Assembly (NCBI GenBank): GCA_005792725.1
Contig: SXQZ01000121.1
Span: 1 to 34,989, forward strand
From: Actinomycetota bacterium
GTDB lineage: Bacteria; Actinomycetota; Thermoleophilia; Miltoncostaeales; Miltoncostaeaceae
DNA: 34,989 nucleotides
Reading direction: 5' to 3'
The stretch's first letter is position 1. Every line of letters begins with the position of its first letter. The notes below the pieces were generated by a model. It ran no database searches, was not told the DNA's origin, and saw only the letters and a list, made by a program, of their open reading frames with translations. Shown here one piece after another: positions 33,352-34,989 of this stretch. The position numbers were made by a program, and so were the translations under genes.

Positions 33352-34898
33352 GCATCCGGCAGGTCGCACGCGCGGCCGCCGTCGTCGCGCTGTTCGGGAT
33401 CCTCTCGCGGATCCTCGGCTTCGTCCGCGAGATCGTCCTCGCCGGCGTCTTCGGGGCCACCGCCGACACCGACGCCCTCGTCAACGCGCTGTTCGTCGTG
33501 AACACGGTGGCCGCCGTGCTGCTGTACGTGCTCACAACGCTGATGATCCCGGTCTTCCAGCAGGAGCGCGAGCGCGAGGGGCCCCAGAGCGCCTGGGGCC
33601 TCATCCGCGCCATCGCCGGATGGGCCGGGATGGTGCTCATCGTGCTCACGGGCATCGTGGCGATCGTCCCGGAGTTCCCCATCTGGTTCTTCGACATGGG
33701 GCCCGCGCGGGAGGCCGTCGCATCGGACCTGCTGCGCATCATGGCTCCCGCCCTCATGCTGCAGGGGTTCTCCGCCCTCTTCACGGCGATCCTCCAGGTG
33801 CACGGGCGCTTCGCGGGGCCGGCCGCGGTGGGCGTGGCCTTCAACGCGGGCATCCTCACGGGCGTCATCCTCGGCGCCGGCACGCTGGGGATCACGGCCG
33901 CCGCGTGGGGCGTCGCCCTCGGTGCGCTGCTGCAGGTTCTGCTGCAGGTGCCCCAGTTCATCCGCGAGTCGCGGGGCGGGGGCGGGTTCCGGCCCGCGCT
34001 GACCCATCCGCGGCTCGGGTCGGTGGCCGTCCTCGCCATCCCGGTCGCTGCGGCTTCGATCCTCCAGCAGGTCAACTCGTTCACCGACAAGCTCTTCGCC
34101 TCGTCGCTGGAGGCCGGTCGCAACGCGGCCCTGTCCTTCGCCAACGCCCTGGGGTCGGCACCCCGGACCGTGTTGCTGTTCCCCCTCCTCACGCCCCTGT
34201 TCCCGCTGATCGCCCGCTTCTTCGCCGAGAGCCGCAGGAGCGAGGGCGTGGACGCCTTCCGGCGCTCGGCGGGGATCCTCGCCCTCGTCTCGATCCCGCT
34301 CTCAATCCTCATGGCCATCGGCGCCACCGAGATCGCCCAGGTGGCATTCGGGCGCGGGAAGTGCGACGCGGGCTGCGTGGCCGAGATCTCGGCGCCGCTG
34401 GTGTTCTACGGGATCGCGGTGTGGGGGACCTTCATCGGGTACCTGCTGAACCGCACGCTCTCCGCGGGCAACCACGCCCGGGAGATCATGGTGGCCACCA
34501 TCATCACGGTGGTGATCACCATCGGGCTCGACCTCCTGTTCCTCGGCCCGCTCGAGCAGGCCGGGCTGGCCCTGGCCAGCGCGATCGCCGTGTACGTGAA
34601 CACCGCGATCACACTGTGGTTCCTCCGTCGCCGTACCCCGGAGCTGTCCCTCCGGGCGCTCGGGGCGCAGCAGGGTCGCATCCTCGTCGGTGGAGTCGTC
34701 GCCGGCGCGATCGCCCTGGTGCCGGCCTTTCTCATGCCCACCGACACGGGGACGTTCTCGGGTGCGGCCGCGTGGCTGGCGGTGGTGTCCGCCGTCGGCG
34801 GCGTCGCCTTCATCATCGTCTCCCGCGCAGTCGCACCCCGGGAGTTCGCCGACGCCCGCGCGGCGCTGCGCAATCTGTCGTTCGCACGACGCCGTTGA
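33348..34898 (+). CDS. MurJ/MviN-like lipid-linked oligosaccharide flippase (MOP superfamily; Wzx role likely)
   Basis: RAAAVVALFGILSRILGFVREIVLAGVFGATADTDALVNALFVVN (MurJ N-terminus); ILQQVNSFTDKLFASSLEAGRNAALSFANAL; about 14 hydrophobic segments. Confidence 0.93.
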   Translation: MSIRQVARAAAVVALFGILSRILGFVREIVLAGVFGATADTDALVNALFVVNTVAAVLLYVLTTLMIPVFQQEREREGPQSAWGLIRAIAGWAGMVLIVLTGIVAIVPEFPIWFFDMGPAREAVASDLLRIMAPALMLQGFSALFTAILQVHGRFAGPAAVGVAFNAGILTGVILGAGTLGITAAAWGVALGALLQVLLQVPQFIRESRGGGGFRPALTHPRLGSVAVLAIPVAAASILQQVNSFTDKLFASSLEAGRNAALSFANALGSAPRTVLLFPLLTPLFPLIARFFAESRRSEGVDAFRRSAGILALVSIPLSILMAIGATEIAQVAFGRGKCDAGCVAEISAPLVFYGIAVWGTFIGYLLNRTLSAGNHAREIMVATIITVVITIGLDLLFLGPLEQAGLALASAIAVYVNTAITLWFLRRRTPELSLRALGAQQGRILVGGVVAGAIALVPAFLMPTDTGTFSGAAAWLAVVSAVGGVAFIIVSRAVAPREFADARAALRNLSFARRR

Positions 34899-34989
34899 GC
34901 ACCCGCAGGCCCGACCCGCTCGCCCGCCCGGAGCCGCGCCTCCGGCGGCGGGCGACGGGCACGACCCGGCGTGCCGGGCCGCGGCGGGC
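34895..34989 (+). CDS. Possible 5' end of the next coupled gene (truncated by window end)
   Basis: TTG at 34895 overlaps the flippase stop (TTGA); frame open to the window end, (M)STRRPDPLARPEPRLRRRATGTTRRAGPRRG. Confidence 0.3.
   Translation, partial: MSTRRPDPLARPEPRLRRRATGTTRRAGPRR

Noticed and set aside
1-34989. Search for tRNA/rRNA genes, transposases, integrases, CRISPR arrays, phage or defence genes
   Set aside because: None recognised by eye; the few intergenic gaps (largest ~180 bp) show no tRNA-like cloverleaf or terminal inverted repeats. A tRNAscan/Infernal run would be needed to be certain.

Overview
High-GC, gene-dense chromosomal window of actinobacterial type (possibly Thermoleophilia-like; taxonomy is inferred from style only). 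No rRNA, tRNA, CRISPR array or transposase was recognised. From left to right it contains: (i) the 3' end of a thioredoxin gene, an FmdB-type zinc ribbon and a CsoR/CstR-family regulator (+); (ii) a minus-strand operon of a HAD hydrolase and two tandem paralogous polytopic membrane proteins of no family I recognise, each with an internal two-fold repeat; (iii) a small membrane-anchored protein coupled to a class A PBP (+); (iv) a six-gene, fully overlapping minus-strand operon: an M28-like membrane protein that appears to have lost its metal ligands, GT2, GT4, a 96-aa membrane protein, a DUF2079 protein and a small membrane protein; (v) a GT20 trehalose-6-phosphate-synthase-like gene and mogA (+); (vi) a ~20 kb exopolysaccharide/cell-surface glycan locus (+) that runs off the window. 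That locus has an LLM/F420-type oxidoreductase, a secreted protein, a PslG-like glycoside hydrolase, a methyltransferase, a FlgD-Ig-like protein, two O-antigen-ligase/Wzy proteins, several GT4s, two ATP-grasp enzymes, a deacetylase-GT4 fusion, a WcaJ-like initiating transferase, Wzz, a PQQ-type beta-propeller and a MurJ/Wzx-like flippase. The most interesting observations are the internally duplicated membrane pair, the pseudo-M28 protein, the ATP-grasp/deacetylase-GT fusion module, a duplicated palindrome upstream of the glycan operon, and a recurring TANNNT-(6-10 nt)-start codon arrangement suggesting leaderless transcription at nearly every operon head.
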